From Mangrovicoccus sp. HB161399 (GTDB taxonomy: Bacteria; Pseudomonadota; Alphaproteobacteria; Rhodobacterales; Rhodobacteraceae), in assembly GCF_013184745.1 (NCBI RefSeq), contig NZ_JAATVU010000021.1, forward strand, positions 1 through 64,000: a stretch of DNA of 64,000 bases, given 5' to 3'. The position numbers and the translations under genes were made by a program. Under the pieces are notes generated by a model, which worked only from the letters and a program-made list of their open reading frames with translations, did no database searches and was not told the DNA's origin. Of the stretch, positions 17,322 to 26,746 are shown piece by piece; positions within the stretch are counted from its first letter, which is position 1, and each line of letters opens with the position of its first letter.

Positions 17322-17750
17322 ATGGCAAGCGAAGCGTTCGAAGAGATAGCGGAGACCTTCGAGTTCCTAGATGACTGGGAAGACCGCTACCGCCACGTGA
17401 TCGAGCTGGGCAAGGCGATGGACGGGCTCGACCCGGCGCTGCAGGTGCCCGCGACCAAGGTGGATGGCTGCGCCAGCCAGGTCTGGCTGCATCCCGAGAT
17501 CGACGGCACCGGCACGGGCGCGGTCTACAGCTTCAAGGGCGAAAGCGACGCGATGATCGTGCGCGGGCTGATCGCGGTGCTGCATGCGCTCTATTCCGGC
17601 CTGCCGGTGGGCGAGGTGCTGAAGGTGGACGCCCATGCCGAACTGGCGCGGCTCGGCCTCGACGAGCATCTCTCGGCGCAGCGCTCGAACGGCGTGCGGG
17701 CGATGGTCCAGCGGATCCGCGAACAGGCGGCGGCCGCCGCGGCCGCCTGA
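17322..17750 (+). CDS. sufE: SufE family Fe-S cluster sulfur acceptor
   Basis: Accepts persulfide sulfur from the cysteine desulfurase SufS for Fe-S cluster assembly. 142 aa. Motifs are FEFLDDWEDRYRHVIELGK near the N-terminus, then VPATKVDGCASQVWLHPE with the active-site cysteine, and GLIAVLHALYSGLPVGEV. The ATG at 17322 is chosen because GGAGG lies five bases upstream; an in-frame ATG at 17310 lacks such a site. It ends in an alanine run. Other suf genes are not adjacent. Confidence 0.93.
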   Translation: MASEAFEEIAETFEFLDDWEDRYRHVIELGKAMDGLDPALQVPATKVDGCASQVWLHPEIDGTGTGAVYSFKGESDAMIVRGLIAVLHALYSGLPVGEVLKVDAHAELARLGLDEHLSAQRSNGVRAMVQRIREQAAAAAAA

Positions 17751-17753
17751 TCC

Positions 17754-17915
17754 TCAGCGCCGCGGCACGGCCAGCGCCAGCGCGATTGTGACCGGCAGCG
17801 CGAAGGCGAAGGCCGAGCCGGGCAGGGGGCCGAAGGCCGCCCAGACGGCGGCGATGGTGATCCCGGCCGCCGCGATGGCGAGGCCGAGGACGAACAGGAA
17901 CTTTCCGAACGGCAT
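17754..17915 (-). CDS. small membrane protein, 53 aa
   Basis: The ATG at 17915 is preceded by a strong GGAGGATGCC ribosome site. The product is almost entirely two hydrophobic helices (about 5-28 and 33-50) separated by FGPLPGSAF and ending PRR, as in a hairpin membrane peptide. No family is recognised. It converges on sufE with 3 bp between the two stops. Confidence 0.6.
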   Translation of the reverse strand: MPFGKFLFVLGLAIAAAGITIAAVWAAFGPLPGSAFAFALPVTIALALAVPRR

Positions 17916-18025
17916 GGCATCCTCCTGGATCCCAGATGGGGCGCCCTGCTGCGGCCTGCCAGGGCCTTGCGCCCGATCTTGCAAATGTTCTGTTAATGTT
18001 CCATGCTTCCGGCATGGAGAGCCGC

Positions 18026-19105
18026 ATGCGCAGACACGAAATTGCAACCGACAGGCGCCGTGGCCGGGGCGCCGCGACCAATGACACGCCGCGCTTCGAG
18101 GCGCTGGCGCATGTGCCCTTCAACGACGGCTGGGACATCCCCGAGGATCTGCCCTTCCTGCGCACCCATGTGGTTCACGAGGACGCGCGCAAGATACTCA
18201 CGCGCAACCAGTCGCCGGATATCGGCTTCGACCGTTCGGTGAACCCCTACCGGGGCTGCGAGCATGGCTGCATCTACTGCTATGCGCGGCCGAGCCATGC
18301 CTATCTGGGACTCTCGCCGGGGCTGGATTTCGAGACGCGGCTGACGGTGAAGCCGAACGCGCCGGAACGACTGGCAAAGGAGCTGTCGGCCCGGGGCTAC
18401 GAGCCGCGCCCGGTCGCCATCGGCACCAATACCGACGCCTACCAGCCGATCGAGAAGGAGCATCAGGTCATGCGCCGGATCCTCGAGGTGCTGCTGGAGT
18501 TCCGCCATCCGGTGACGATCACCACGAAGGGCACGCTGATCGAGCGCGATCTCGACCTCGTCATCCGTCTGGCCGAGCGCAACCTGGTGCAGGTCGGCAT
18601 TTCGGTGACGACGCTGGATCCGGGGGTGGCGCGGAAGATGGAGCCGCGGGTGCCCGCGCCCGCGCGCAGGCTCGGCACCATCGCGCGGCTGTCGCGGGCA
18701 GGCGTGCCGGTGCGGATCATGATGTCGCCGGTGATCCCGGCGCTGACCGATCACGAGATCGAGCGCGTGCTGGAGGCCGGCAGGGCCGCCGGGGCGAAGG
18801 CGGCGAGCTGGATCATGCTGCGCCTGCCGCTGGAGGTGTCCGGGCTGTTCCGCGACTGGCTGGAGGAGAATTTCCCGGACCGGGCCGCGCGGGTGATGGC
18901 GCGGGTGCGCGAAACCCAGGGCGGGCGCGACTACCGCCCGGACTGGGGACGGCGGATGAAGGGCGAGGGAGTGCATGCCAACCTGGTGGCCCGCCGCTTC
19001 GACATCGCCTGCCGCCGCCTCGGGCTCGACGGCCCGCTGCCGCCGCTGGATTGCGGCCAGTTCCGCGTGCCGCCGCGGCCGGGCGACCAGCTCAGCCTGT
19101 TCTGA
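18026..19105 (+). CDS. PA0069-family radical SAM protein
   Basis: Radical S-adenosylmethionine enzyme of about 359 aa related to the SplB (spore photoproduct lyase) group. The [4Fe-4S] motif is NPYRGCEHGCIYCYARPSHA. Downstream SAM-barrel motifs include PVAIGTNTDAYQPIEKE, PVTITTKGTLIERD and VRIMMSPVIPALTDHE. The N-terminus RRRGRGAATNDTPRFE is characteristic of this family, whose substrate is unknown. I prefer the ATG at 18026, six bases after GGAG; an in-frame ATG at 18014 adds four residues. It converges on the MprF-like gene. Confidence 0.88.
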   Translation: MRRHEIATDRRRGRGAATNDTPRFEALAHVPFNDGWDIPEDLPFLRTHVVHEDARKILTRNQSPDIGFDRSVNPYRGCEHGCIYCYARPSHAYLGLSPGLDFETRLTVKPNAPERLAKELSARGYEPRPVAIGTNTDAYQPIEKEHQVMRRILEVLLEFRHPVTITTKGTLIERDLDLVIRLAERNLVQVGISVTTLDPGVARKMEPRVPAPARRLGTIARLSRAGVPVRIMMSPVIPALTDHEIERVLEAGRAAGAKAASWIMLRLPLEVSGLFRDWLEENFPDRAARVMARVRETQGGRDYRPDWGRRMKGEGVHANLVARRFDIACRRLGLDGPLPPLDCGQFRVPPRPGDQLSLF

Positions 19106-19126
19106 CGCCCGCCGCGCCGCGCCGGG

Positions 19127-21094
19127 TCAGCGGCGGAAGCGGCTCGGCTCGCGGCCCTTGCGCGGATCGGGGAACGGTTCGGGATGGGCGATGGCGCGGG
19201 CGATCTCGGCTCCCGAGCGCAGCAGCTTCCAGCGCGACGGCGCGGTGATGTAGAGCGGTTCCCAGTTCGGGTCGAACATCGCCTTGAAGCGTGCGAGGCC
19301 CAGCCCGCCTGTCCGTCCCGCCAGCCGCTTCTGCAGCCGGGCCAGCGGGCCGTCCGCCTGCTCGGGATCGGCATCGCCGCCTTCGAAGGGTGCGGCAGCC
19401 AGCGACAGGCGCGGGATGCCATGCGCCCTGGCGTCTTCCAGCGCGGCATGGATCAGCCCGTGCGCGGTGCCGTCGGTGGCGTCGCTGGCGGGCCGCATCA
19501 GGTCCAGCGTCCATTCCCCGGCCGAGGCATGGAAGGAGACGAAGCCGCGCAGCTCGGTGCCCTGCCAGGCGAGGTAGATGCGCTGATGCGCCAGGATCGA
19601 GGGGTGGAACCGGCCCATGGAGAAGCCGCGCTCGCCGCCATGTGCCTCCGCCCAGCCGGCATTGATCCGCGCCATCTGCGGCAGCGGCAGCGCCGCGGGA
19701 TCGGCGGGCAGGAATTCCAGCCCCTCCTTCTCGGCATGGCGCAGCTTGCGGCGCAGCTGGCGGCGGGAGCGGGCGCCGATGTCGTATTGCGCCGGATCGA
19801 GCCAGGCCTCGCGCGCCACCTGCAGCACCTGGTGGCCGCGGCGGCGGGCGCGCACCGCCATGCGCGCGCCGCACTTGTAGTGGCAGGGGCTGAGGCCGCG
19901 GTCGCGGGCGAGGTTCAGGAACTCCTCGCCGACTTCGGCCATGGCATCGGCGGGAAAGGGATCGCGGATCATCACCAGCGAATGGCCTGCAACGCCGATG
20001 ACGGCGCCCGCGCCGCGCGAGGCCGACCACAGCAGGCCCAGACCGGGCTGGCGCGCGAGATGCGCCTCGGCCAGCGCGCAATCCGCCAGGGCGCGGCCCA
20101 GCTCGGTCTCCGCGCAGCCGACCTCGGCGCCGCGGCGCCATTCCAGCTCGATCGCGCCGTGTTTCGGCCGGATCAGCCCAGGCGCGGCGAGGGCGATCGT
20201 GGCCAGCGTGGCGGGAACCGCGAAATACACCAGGCGGTAGCCGGTGATGGCGGCAACCAGCAGCGCGGGATCGGTCGAGGGCAGCAGCGACAGCATGGTC
20301 AGCTCGAAGGCGCCGAGCCCGGCGGGCGTTCCGGCCATCAGCCCCGCGCCGAGCGACAGCAGGAAGACCGGCACCATCACGTGCAGCGGCACCGCGGCGG
20401 CGCCGTCGAGCAGCACATGCATGATCCCGGCCGCTGCCAGCATGTCGAGCGCGGCATAGAAGGTGAGGGCCGCGACGCTGCGCATGCCGATGCCGCTGCT
20501 GCGCAGCCGCCGCCGCAGCCGCCGCGGAAGGCCGGCGGGCCAGAGCGCCAGCACGGCGCCGAGCACGGTGGTGATCCAGAACCCGGCATGCGCGGCCAGC
20601 GCGGTGTCGGGTTCCAGCTCGGGATGCAGCATCAGCGCCGCCATGCTGAGCCAGGCCCAGATCGCAAAGAACCCTGCCGCCATGATGGTGGAGAGCATCA
20701 GAGCGCGCGCGGGGCTGAGCCCGGGAATCATCCGCCAGCGCGCCAGCGCCCCGGTCAGGATGCCGAGGCCCAAGGTCTGCGATATCGCCATGGCGGCCAT
20801 GCCGGCACGGCGGGCCAGTTTCTGGCCGACGCCGGTATGGAACATCCGGTGCGCCACCGCGTCGAAGCGTCCGAGCGCCCAGTAGCCGAGGCCGGCAAGC
20901 GCCGCCGCCTGCAGCCAGGCCGCCGGGGCGATGCGGGCGAAGGCGCCGCGCATCTCGGCGAGATCGACGGAGAGCAGCTTGTCGCGGAAGGCCAGAAGCA
21001 GCAGCAGCGTCAGGACCGGGGCGACAAGGGCCCGTCCAAGCGCGCGCGGCGAGGCAAGCCGGACCCGGCCCGCATCCGTCGTGATCGGTGGCAT
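19127..21094 (-). CDS. MprF/LpiA-like aminoacyl-phosphatidylglycerol synthase/flippase
   Basis: A 655-residue membrane protein with about eight hydrophobic segments in residues 20-310, like the UPF0104/flippase part of MprF, followed by a soluble DUF2156 domain (about 330-640) of the GNAT-like type that transfers an amino acid from aminoacyl-tRNA to phosphatidylglycerol. Motifs of the synthase half include CHYKCGARMAVRARRRGHQV, ARSRRQLRRKLRHAEKEGLE and ARFKAMFDPNWEPLYITAPS. Such enzymes change surface charge and resistance to cationic peptides or acid. Which amino acid is used is not predictable. Fewer membrane segments than the 14 of Staphylococcus MprF. Confidence 0.82.
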   Translation of the reverse strand: MPPITTDAGRVRLASPRALGRALVAPVLTLLLLLAFRDKLLSVDLAEMRGAFARIAPAAWLQAAALAGLGYWALGRFDAVAHRMFHTGVGQKLARRAGMAAMAISQTLGLGILTGALARWRMIPGLSPARALMLSTIMAAGFFAIWAWLSMAALMLHPELEPDTALAAHAGFWITTVLGAVLALWPAGLPRRLRRRLRSSGIGMRSVAALTFYAALDMLAAAGIMHVLLDGAAAVPLHVMVPVFLLSLGAGLMAGTPAGLGAFELTMLSLLPSTDPALLVAAITGYRLVYFAVPATLATIALAAPGLIRPKHGAIELEWRRGAEVGCAETELGRALADCALAEAHLARQPGLGLLWSASRGAGAVIGVAGHSLVMIRDPFPADAMAEVGEEFLNLARDRGLSPCHYKCGARMAVRARRRGHQVLQVAREAWLDPAQYDIGARSRRQLRRKLRHAEKEGLEFLPADPAALPLPQMARINAGWAEAHGGERGFSMGRFHPSILAHQRIYLAWQGTELRGFVSFHASAGEWTLDLMRPASDATDGTAHGLIHAALEDARAHGIPRLSLAAAPFEGGDADPEQADGPLARLQKRLAGRTGGLGLARFKAMFDPNWEPLYITAPSRWKLLRSGAEIARAIAHPEPFPDPRKGREPSRFRR

Positions 21095-21211
21095 GTCCGT
21101 CCCCTCCGTTCCCTGAACCCGAGGGGACGATAGGGCGGCCGTCCAAAGGAATGCCTAACGCGGGCCGCCCGGGACGGCCCGTGGGAGATCAGCCCTTACA
21201 GGGAGTTAAGA

Positions 21212-21526
21212 TCAGGTCCCCGCCGCAAGATCGGCTTTCGCGCTGGCAAAGAACTCGACCATTTTCTCCTTGATCTGCTCCTCGGTGGTCAGGTCGCCCA
21301 GATCCTCGCGGATCTTGAGCAGGACAGCCAGGTGGCGCGGATCGTCGATATCGGCCCGGACCACTTCGACGACATAGTCGGCAAGCTCCTCGTCGGACTT
21401 GCCCAGCAGCTGTCCGGCCCAGCGGGCCAGGGCGCGGTCGCGGCGGGCAATGGCCTTGAAGGTCATCTCCTCGCTGCGGACGAACATGGACTCGAAGCCC
21501 TTTTCCCTTTGGTCAAAAGTGGTCAT
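21212..21526 (-). CDS. F1-ATPase zeta subunit (DUF1476), ATPase inhibitor
   Basis: 104 aa, matching the alphaproteobacterial zeta protein first found in Paracoccus denitrificans F1Fo-ATPase, which blocks ATP hydrolysis by entering the catalytic interface with its N-terminus. Visible: the N-terminal inhibitory segment MTTFDQREKGFESMFVRSEE and the helical bundle ALARWAGQLLGKSDEELADY, VVRADIDDPRH, EEQIKEKMVEFFASAK. A GGGAG site precedes the ATG. It is divergent from purC across 158 bp. Confidence 0.93.
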   Translation of the reverse strand: MTTFDQREKGFESMFVRSEEMTFKAIARRDRALARWAGQLLGKSDEELADYVVEVVRADIDDPRHLAVLLKIREDLGDLTTEEQIKEKMVEFFASAKADLAAGT

Positions 21527-21684
21527 GGCACCATCTCCCTTCTAGTGCGCGTCCACCTTCATATTTGGGAATTTTCATGTGGCGCACAAGGGATTTCCCC
21601 GCATCCTTGCGGGATGTGTGGCCTTGCCGTATATGACGGCCACCCGGCGCCAAACGCGCGCCTCTCTCCCAGGTGGATTACGCA

Positions 21685-22443
21685 ATGGCACGTCGCAAGA
21701 AAGTCTATGAAGGAAAGGCCAAGATCCTTTACGAAGGTCCTGAGCCCGGCACGCTCGTCCAGTACTTCAAGGATGACGCCACCGCCTTCAACGCACAGAA
21801 GAAAGACGTGATCGAGGGCAAGGGCGTCCTGAACAACCGCCTCTCCGAATTCTTCATGGAAGGGCTCGCCGGGATCGGCGTGCCGACTCACTTCATCCGC
21901 CGCATCAACATGCGCGAGCAGCTGATCCGCGCCGTCGAGATCATCCCGCTGGAAGTCATCGTCCGCAACCGCGCGGCCGGCAGCCTCGCCAAGCGGCTGG
22001 GGCTCGAGGAAGGCACGGCGCTGCCGCGGCCGATCGTGGAATTCTGCTACAAGGATGACGGGCTCGGCGATCCGCTGGTCACCGAAGAGCACATCATCGC
22101 CTTCGGATGGGCCTCCCAGCAGGATCTCGACGACATGATCGCGCTGGCGCTGCGCGTCAACGACTTCCTGTCGGGCGTCATGCATGGCGTCGGCATCAAG
22201 CTGATCGACTTCAAGATCGAGATCGGCCGCGTCTGGGACGGCGACTACCAGCGCCTGATCGTCGCCGACGAGATCAGCCCCGACAGCTGCCGGCTGTGGG
22301 ATGTCAAGACCGGGCAGAAGCTCGACAAGGACGTGTTCCGCCAGGATCTGGGCAGCCTCACGGACGCCTATTCCGAAGTGGCGAAGCGCCTGGGCGTCCT
22401 GCCGGTGCAGGCCACCCCGATCAAGCCGACGCTGATCAATTGA
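21685..22443 (+). CDS. purC: SAICAR synthase
   Basis: Ligates aspartate to CAIR in purine synthesis. 252 aa. Motifs: [20 protein letters not shown] at the N-terminus, the [20 protein letters not shown] signature near residue 92, and [13 protein letters not shown] followed by [13 protein letters not shown] near 190. The start is taken at ATGGCACG (21685), matching family N-termini; an ATG four codons upstream is in frame but without similarity. It begins a purC-purS-purQ run on one strand. Confidence 0.97.
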   Translation: MARRKKVYEGKAKILYEGPEPGTLVQYFKDDATAFNAQKKDVIEGKGVLNNRLSEFFMEGLAGIGVPTHFIRRINMREQLIRAVEIIPLEVIVRNRAAGSLAKRLGLEEGTALPRPIVEFCYKDDGLGDPLVTEEHIIAFGWASQQDLDDMIALALRVNDFLSGVMHGVGIKLIDFKIEIGRVWDGDYQRLIVADEISPDSCRLWDVKTGQKLDKDVFRQDLGSLTDAYSEVAKRLGVLPVQATPIKPTLIN

Positions 22444-22577
22444 AAGCCGGGAGGCGGGACTGTGATCCAGTTCCGCCGGAAAGCCGCAGAGGGCTAGCCA
22501 CGCCCTACGGGCTACTTTTGCTTTTGCGCGGACGGGCAGGGCTGTCCGTCCCGCGCTGACAACGACAAGGGACGACT

Positions 22578-22817
22578 ATGAAAGCACGCGTCATGGTAAT
22601 GCTGCGCAACGGTGTGCTCGATCCGCAGGGCGAGGCCGTGCGCACCGCGCTCGGGAATCTCGGCTTCGAGGGCGTCGGCGGCGTCCGCCAGGGCAAGGTG
22701 ATCGAGCTGGACCTGTCCGAAACCGATCCGGAAGCGGCGCGCCACAGCGTGACCGCGATGTGCGAGAAGCTGCTCGCCAATACCGTGATCGAAAGCTACC
22801 AGATCGAGATCCTGTGA
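22578..22817 (+). CDS. purS: FGAM synthase subunit PurS
   Basis: Small scaffold subunit of the PurSQL formylglycinamidine synthase complex, linking the PurQ glutaminase to PurL. 79 aa, the usual length: [20 protein letters not shown], a central [15 protein letters not shown] strand-helix, and [15 protein letters not shown] at the C-terminus. Its TGA overlaps the purQ ATG by one base (TGATG), so translation is coupled. purL is not in the window. Confidence 0.96.
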   Translation: MKARVMVMLRNGVLDPQGEAVRTALGNLGFEGVGGVRQGKVIELDLSETDPEAARHSVTAMCEKLLANTVIESYQIEIL

Positions 22818-23488
22818 TGCGCGCCGCTGTCATCGTCTTTCCCGGATCGAACTGCGACCGCGACATGGCGGTGGCCTTCCGCGAGGTGACCGGCGCCGAG
22901 ACCACCATGGTCTGGCACGGCGAAAGCGGGCTGCCGGACAATGTCGACATCGTCGGCATTCCGGGCGGGTTCTCCTTCGGCGACTACCTGCGCTGCGGCG
23001 CGATCGCCGCGAATTCGCCGATCTGCCGCGCCGTGGTCGACTACGCGAAATCGGGCGGCGCCGTGCTGGGCGTCTGCAACGGCTTCCAGGTGCTGACCGA
23101 GACCGGGCTGCTGCCGGGCGCGCTGATGCGCAACTCGAACCTGAAATTCATCTGCAAGCCGGTGGATCTCGTGGTCGAGACGACGGACAGCATCTTCACC
23201 TCGGGTTACGGGAAGGGCCAGAAGATCGAGATTCCGGTCGCGCATCACGACGGCAATTACCGCGCCACCGGCGACCTGCTCGCGCAGCTGGAGGCAGAGG
23301 ACCGCATCGCCTTCCGCTATGCCGAGGACATCAACGGCGCCGATGACCGCATCGCCGGCGTCCTGTCCTCGAACCGCCGGGTGCTGGGGCTGATGCCGCA
23401 TCCCGAACGCGCGGTCGACGCGCTGCATGGCGGCACCGACGGCGTGGCCATGTTCAAGGCCCTGGCCGAGTCGCTGGTTTCGGCCTGA
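22817..23488 (+). CDS. purQ: FGAM synthase glutaminase subunit PurQ
   Basis: Class I glutamine amidotransferase supplying ammonia to PurL. 223 aa. The nucleophile cysteine is in [20 protein letters not shown]; the N-terminal [15 protein letters not shown] and the oxyanion region [19 protein letters not shown] are present. The catalytic His-x-Glu pair is in [16 protein letters not shown] near the C-terminus. It starts on the last base of the purS stop codon. Confidence 0.97.
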   Translation: MRAAVIVFPGSNCDRDMAVAFREVTGAETTMVWHGESGLPDNVDIVGIPGGFSFGDYLRCGAIAANSPICRAVVDYAKSGGAVLGVCNGFQVLTETGLLPGALMRNSNLKFICKPVDLVVETTDSIFTSGYGKGQKIEIPVAHHDGNYRATGDLLAQLEAEDRIAFRYAEDINGADDRIAGVLSSNRRVLGLMPHPERAVDALHGGTDGVAMFKALAESLVSA

Positions 23489-23558
23489 CGCAGCCATCCG
23501 CGCGCGGCGCTCCGCCTACCGGACGGACCGCCGCGCGGGCGCGCTTGGAATTCCCGCG

Positions 23559-25361
23559 ATGCGCGCCTACCTTCCCCGCGTGACACAGAGACTTGAAAAG
23601 CTGCGCCCGCCGCTGGGCCCGAACCGAACCTGGGCGCTGCGTGCTGCGGTGCTCGGTCTCTTCGTTGCGGCCATGGGGCTGATCTGGGTCACCAACCAGA
23701 TCCTCAGCCAGCGCTTTTCCGAGTCGAGCCGCGCCCGCTCAGACGTGCGCCTCGCGCTCTATTCAGGCAACCTGATCGGCGAGCTGGAGCGCCAGGAAGT
23801 CGTGCCGCTCCTGCTGTCGCGCGATCCGCTGCTGCTGGGCGCGCTCTCCTCGCAGGATTTCGTCCAGACCTCGCAGCTGCTGATCAAGTACCGCGACGAG
23901 ATCGGCGCGGCGCGGCTGATGCTGCTCGACAGCTCCGGCCGGGTGGTGGCCTCGTCAGAACGCTCCAATCTGGGCCAGAACCAGCGCTCCGCCCCGTATT
24001 TCATCGAGGCGCTGCGCTCCTCCGACACCATATACACGGCGATGCAGACCGAGGCGGGCGCCACCGCCTTCTTCTACAGCCGCCGGGTGGGCCAGTCCGG
24101 CGACACGCTGGGCGTGATCGCGGTCGAGGTCGACCTGAGGAAATTCCTGCCCCGCTGGGCCTGGCTGTCGGATGCGGTCTTCGTGCTCGATAGCACCGGG
24201 CGCGTGGTGCTGTCGACCACGCCGCGCTGGACCGGCCTGACCGAGGCGGATTTCCTCGAGACCACGGTGAGCTCCACCGAGGGCTTCCTGCGCGGCTTCG
24301 CCGGGGCGGCGGCGGACGGCTATGTCGACGGCGAGCCGATGATGCGGCAGGAAACCCGCGTGCCCTTCCAGGGCTGGCGGCTGGTCTCCTACACGTCCTT
24401 CGCCCAGGTGCGCGAACGCGTGGCGGCGGTGCTGGCGATGGAGGTCATGGGCTTCGCCATCGTGCTGGCGCTGCTCTTCTATCTGGTGTCGCAGAGCTCG
24501 AACCGCCGCTCGGCGCGGCTGGCGCGGGAATCCGACCGGCTGCGGCGGCTGAACCAGCGGCTGCAGGCCGAGATCGCCGAGCGCGAGCGGGCCGAGCGCA
24601 GCCTGCAGGTCGCCGAACAGTCTCTGGCGCAATCCTCGAAGATGGCGGCGCTCGGCGAGATGGCCGCGGCGGTGAGCCACGAGCTGAACCAGCCGCTGGC
24701 GGCGATGAAGACCTATCTTGCCGGCGCGCGGCTGCTGATGCAGCGCCAGCGCACCGAGGAGGCGCTGTCCTCCTTCCACCGGATCAACGGGCTGATCGAC
24801 CGGATGGGCTCGATCACCCGCCAGCTCAAGGCCCATGCCCGCAAGGAGACCGACGAGCTGTCCGAGGTCGACCTGCGCGACTGCGTGACTTCGGTGATGG
24901 ACATGATGGCGCCGCAGCTCAGCCGCAGCCCCGCCCGGATCAGCCGCACCGTGCCCGAGCATCCGGTGCTGGTCATGGCCGACCCGGTGCGGATCGAGCA
25001 GGTGCTGGTCAACCTGCTGCGCAACGCGCTCGACGCCACCGCCGGGGCGGAGGAGCCGATGGTCGACATCGTCCTCAGCCAGGGCGATGTGGCGACGCTG
25101 TCGGTGCGCGACAACGGCAGCGGCATCTCCGACCTCAAGAACCTTTTCGAGCCCTTCTACACCACCAAGCCGCCCGGAGAGGGCGTCGGGCTGGGGCTCG
25201 CGATTTCGTCGACCATCGTCAAGTCCTTCGGCGGCCGCCTGACGGCGCGGAACGGATCGGGCGGCGGGGCGATTTTCAAGATGGATCTGCCGCTGATGGG
25301 CGATCCGGACGTATCTGAACCACAAGCAAGGTCCGGCCAACCGGACGCCGCGGCGGAGTAG
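23559..25361 (+). CDS. dctB: DctB-like C4-dicarboxylate sensor histidine kinase
   Basis: Two-pass membrane kinase of 600 aa with TM1 at about 26-46, a periplasmic double-Cache sensor domain (about 50-290, including LMLLDSSGRVVASSERSNLG), TM2 at about 291-311, a coiled coil (RLRRLNQRLQAEIAERERAE), HisKA with H374 in AVSHELNQPLAAMKTY, and HATPase motifs NLLRNALDATAG, DNGSGISD and GEGVGLGLAIS. Layout and ELNQPLAA match DctB. It lies 3 bp before the regulator gene. A GTG at 23580 is an alternative start. Confidence 0.85.
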   Translation: MRAYLPRVTQRLEKLRPPLGPNRTWALRAAVLGLFVAAMGLIWVTNQILSQRFSESSRARSDVRLALYSGNLIGELERQEVVPLLLSRDPLLLGALSSQDFVQTSQLLIKYRDEIGAARLMLLDSSGRVVASSERSNLGQNQRSAPYFIEALRSSDTIYTAMQTEAGATAFFYSRRVGQSGDTLGVIAVEVDLRKFLPRWAWLSDAVFVLDSTGRVVLSTTPRWTGLTEADFLETTVSSTEGFLRGFAGAAADGYVDGEPMMRQETRVPFQGWRLVSYTSFAQVRERVAAVLAMEVMGFAIVLALLFYLVSQSSNRRSARLARESDRLRRLNQRLQAEIAERERAERSLQVAEQSLAQSSKMAALGEMAAAVSHELNQPLAAMKTYLAGARLLMQRQRTEEALSSFHRINGLIDRMGSITRQLKAHARKETDELSEVDLRDCVTSVMDMMAPQLSRSPARISRTVPEHPVLVMADPVRIEQVLVNLLRNALDATAGAEEPMVDIVLSQGDVATLSVRDNGSGISDLKNLFEPFYTTKPPGEGVGLGLAISSTIVKSFGGRLTARNGSGGGAIFKMDLPLMGDPDVSEPQARSGQPDAAAE

Positions 25362-25364
25362 TGA

Positions 25365-26699
25365 ATGAGCAAGCAGGTCATAAAGATCGCCATTGTCGAT
25401 GACGAGGCGGACATGCGCCAGTCGATCAGCCAGTGGCTGAGCCTTTCGGGCTTCGAGACCGAAACCTTCCCCAGCGCGGTCGACGCGCTGGCGGTCCTGA
25501 GGAACGGCTGGCCCGGCGTGGTGGTCACCGACATCAAGATGCCCGGCATGGACGGCATGTCCTTCCTCAAGCGGCTGATGCATCTCGACAGCGGGCTGCC
25601 GGTGATCATGATCACCGGCCATGGCGACGTGCCGATGGCGGTCGAGGCCATGCGCATCGGCGCGATGGACTTCATGGAGAAGCCCTTCGATCCCGAACGC
25701 CTGACCGAGCTGGTGCGCAAGGGCGTCGAGGCGCGCCGCGCCAATCTCGACAACCGCGCGCTGCGCGAGGAACTGTCTGACGGCTCCGCGCCGGTCGGGC
25801 AGCTGGCGGGCAACTGCGCCGAGATGGTGCAGCTGCGCGAGGACATCCTCGATTTCGGCCAGTCGCCGCTGCCGGTGCTGATCGAGGGCGAGACAGGGAC
25901 CGGCAAGACGCTGGTCGCCCGCGCGCTCCATGCCGTCGGCCCCCGCGCCACAAAGCCGATGCAGCGCTTCTTCTGTGCGTCGATCTCCCCCGCCCAGCAG
26001 GCGGCGGCGCTGTTCGGCGACGAGGGCAGCGCGGGCCCGGGCATCCTGGCCGAGACCCGGGGCGGAACGCTGATCCTCGAGGATGTCGAGGCGCTGGACC
26101 CGGATGCGCAGGTCAAGCTGGTCGCCTGGCTCGATGGCGAGGACGAGGCGACCGCGCCGCGGGTGATCGCGATTTCCAATCTGCAGGACCTGTCCGAACC
26201 GCTGGAGGCGCGGCTGCGTCCCGACTTGTTCCACCGGCTCAGCTGCCACCGGCTGGGCCTGCCGCCGCTGCGCGCGCGCGGCGACGACATCCTGACGCTG
26301 TTCAACCAGATGATGCGGCGCGCGGCCGAGGAGTACGGCTGCGAGGTGCCGGATCTGTCGGCGCAGGACGCGGCCCAGCTGATGCAGGCGCCCTGGCCGG
26401 GCAACCTGCGGCAGCTGTCGAACATGGCCGACCGCGCTGTCCTGCAGGCGCGCCGCGAGAAGGGCACGCTGACCTCGCTGCTGATGGCCGACAACGAGGC
26501 GCTGACCCCGGCGATGACCCAGGAGGGCAAGCCGCTCAAGGAATATGTCGAATCCTTCGAGAAGATGCTGATCGACAACACCATGCGCCGCCACAAGGGC
26601 TCCGTCGCGAAGGTGATGGAGGAACTCTGCGTTCCGCGCCGCACGCTGAACGAGAAGATGCAGAAATACGGGCTCGCCCGGTCGGACTACATGTCCTGA
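25365..26699 (+). CDS. dctD: DctD-like AAA+ response regulator lacking the GAFTGA loop
   Basis: Response regulator of 444 aa: receiver domain with D56 in VVTDIKMPGMDGM, AAA+ domain with Walker A EGETGTGKTLVARALH (about 174-189), and a Fis-type helix-turn-helix at the C-terminus (KGSVAKVMEELCVPRRTLNE). The GAFTGA segment that contacts sigma-54 is missing: at about 217-230 the sequence is FGDEGSAGPGILAE. The Walker B acidic pair reads ILEDVEAL rather than FLDEI, and the arginine-finger region is RLRPDLFHRLSC. It is therefore unlikely to activate sigma-54 polymerase in the classical way. It is cotranscribed with dctB and followed by a hairpin. Confidence 0.85.
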   Translation: MSKQVIKIAIVDDEADMRQSISQWLSLSGFETETFPSAVDALAVLRNGWPGVVVTDIKMPGMDGMSFLKRLMHLDSGLPVIMITGHGDVPMAVEAMRIGAMDFMEKPFDPERLTELVRKGVEARRANLDNRALREELSDGSAPVGQLAGNCAEMVQLREDILDFGQSPLPVLIEGETGTGKTLVARALHAVGPRATKPMQRFFCASISPAQQAAALFGDEGSAGPGILAETRGGTLILEDVEALDPDAQVKLVAWLDGEDEATAPRVIAISNLQDLSEPLEARLRPDLFHRLSCHRLGLPPLRARGDDILTLFNQMMRRAAEEYGCEVPDLSAQDAAQLMQAPWPGNLRQLSNMADRAVLQARREKGTLTSLLMADNEALTPAMTQEGKPLKEYVESFEKMLIDNTMRRHKGSVAKVMEELCVPRRTLNEKMQKYGLARSDYMS

Positions 26700-26708
26700 C
26701 GTCAAATC

Positions 26709-26746
26709 TTGCGCGGGACATGTCCCTTGCGGCAGGTCCCGCGCAA
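26709..26746 (+). terminator. hairpin ending the dctB-dctD operon
   Basis: TTGCGCGGGAC and GTCCCGCGCAA form a perfect 11-bp stem around a 16-nt loop, 10 bp past the dctD stop, followed by ATTGTCGTTGT. The left arm also contains a GGGACATGTCCC palindrome (26715-26726) that could form an alternative small hairpin. Confidence 0.75.
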
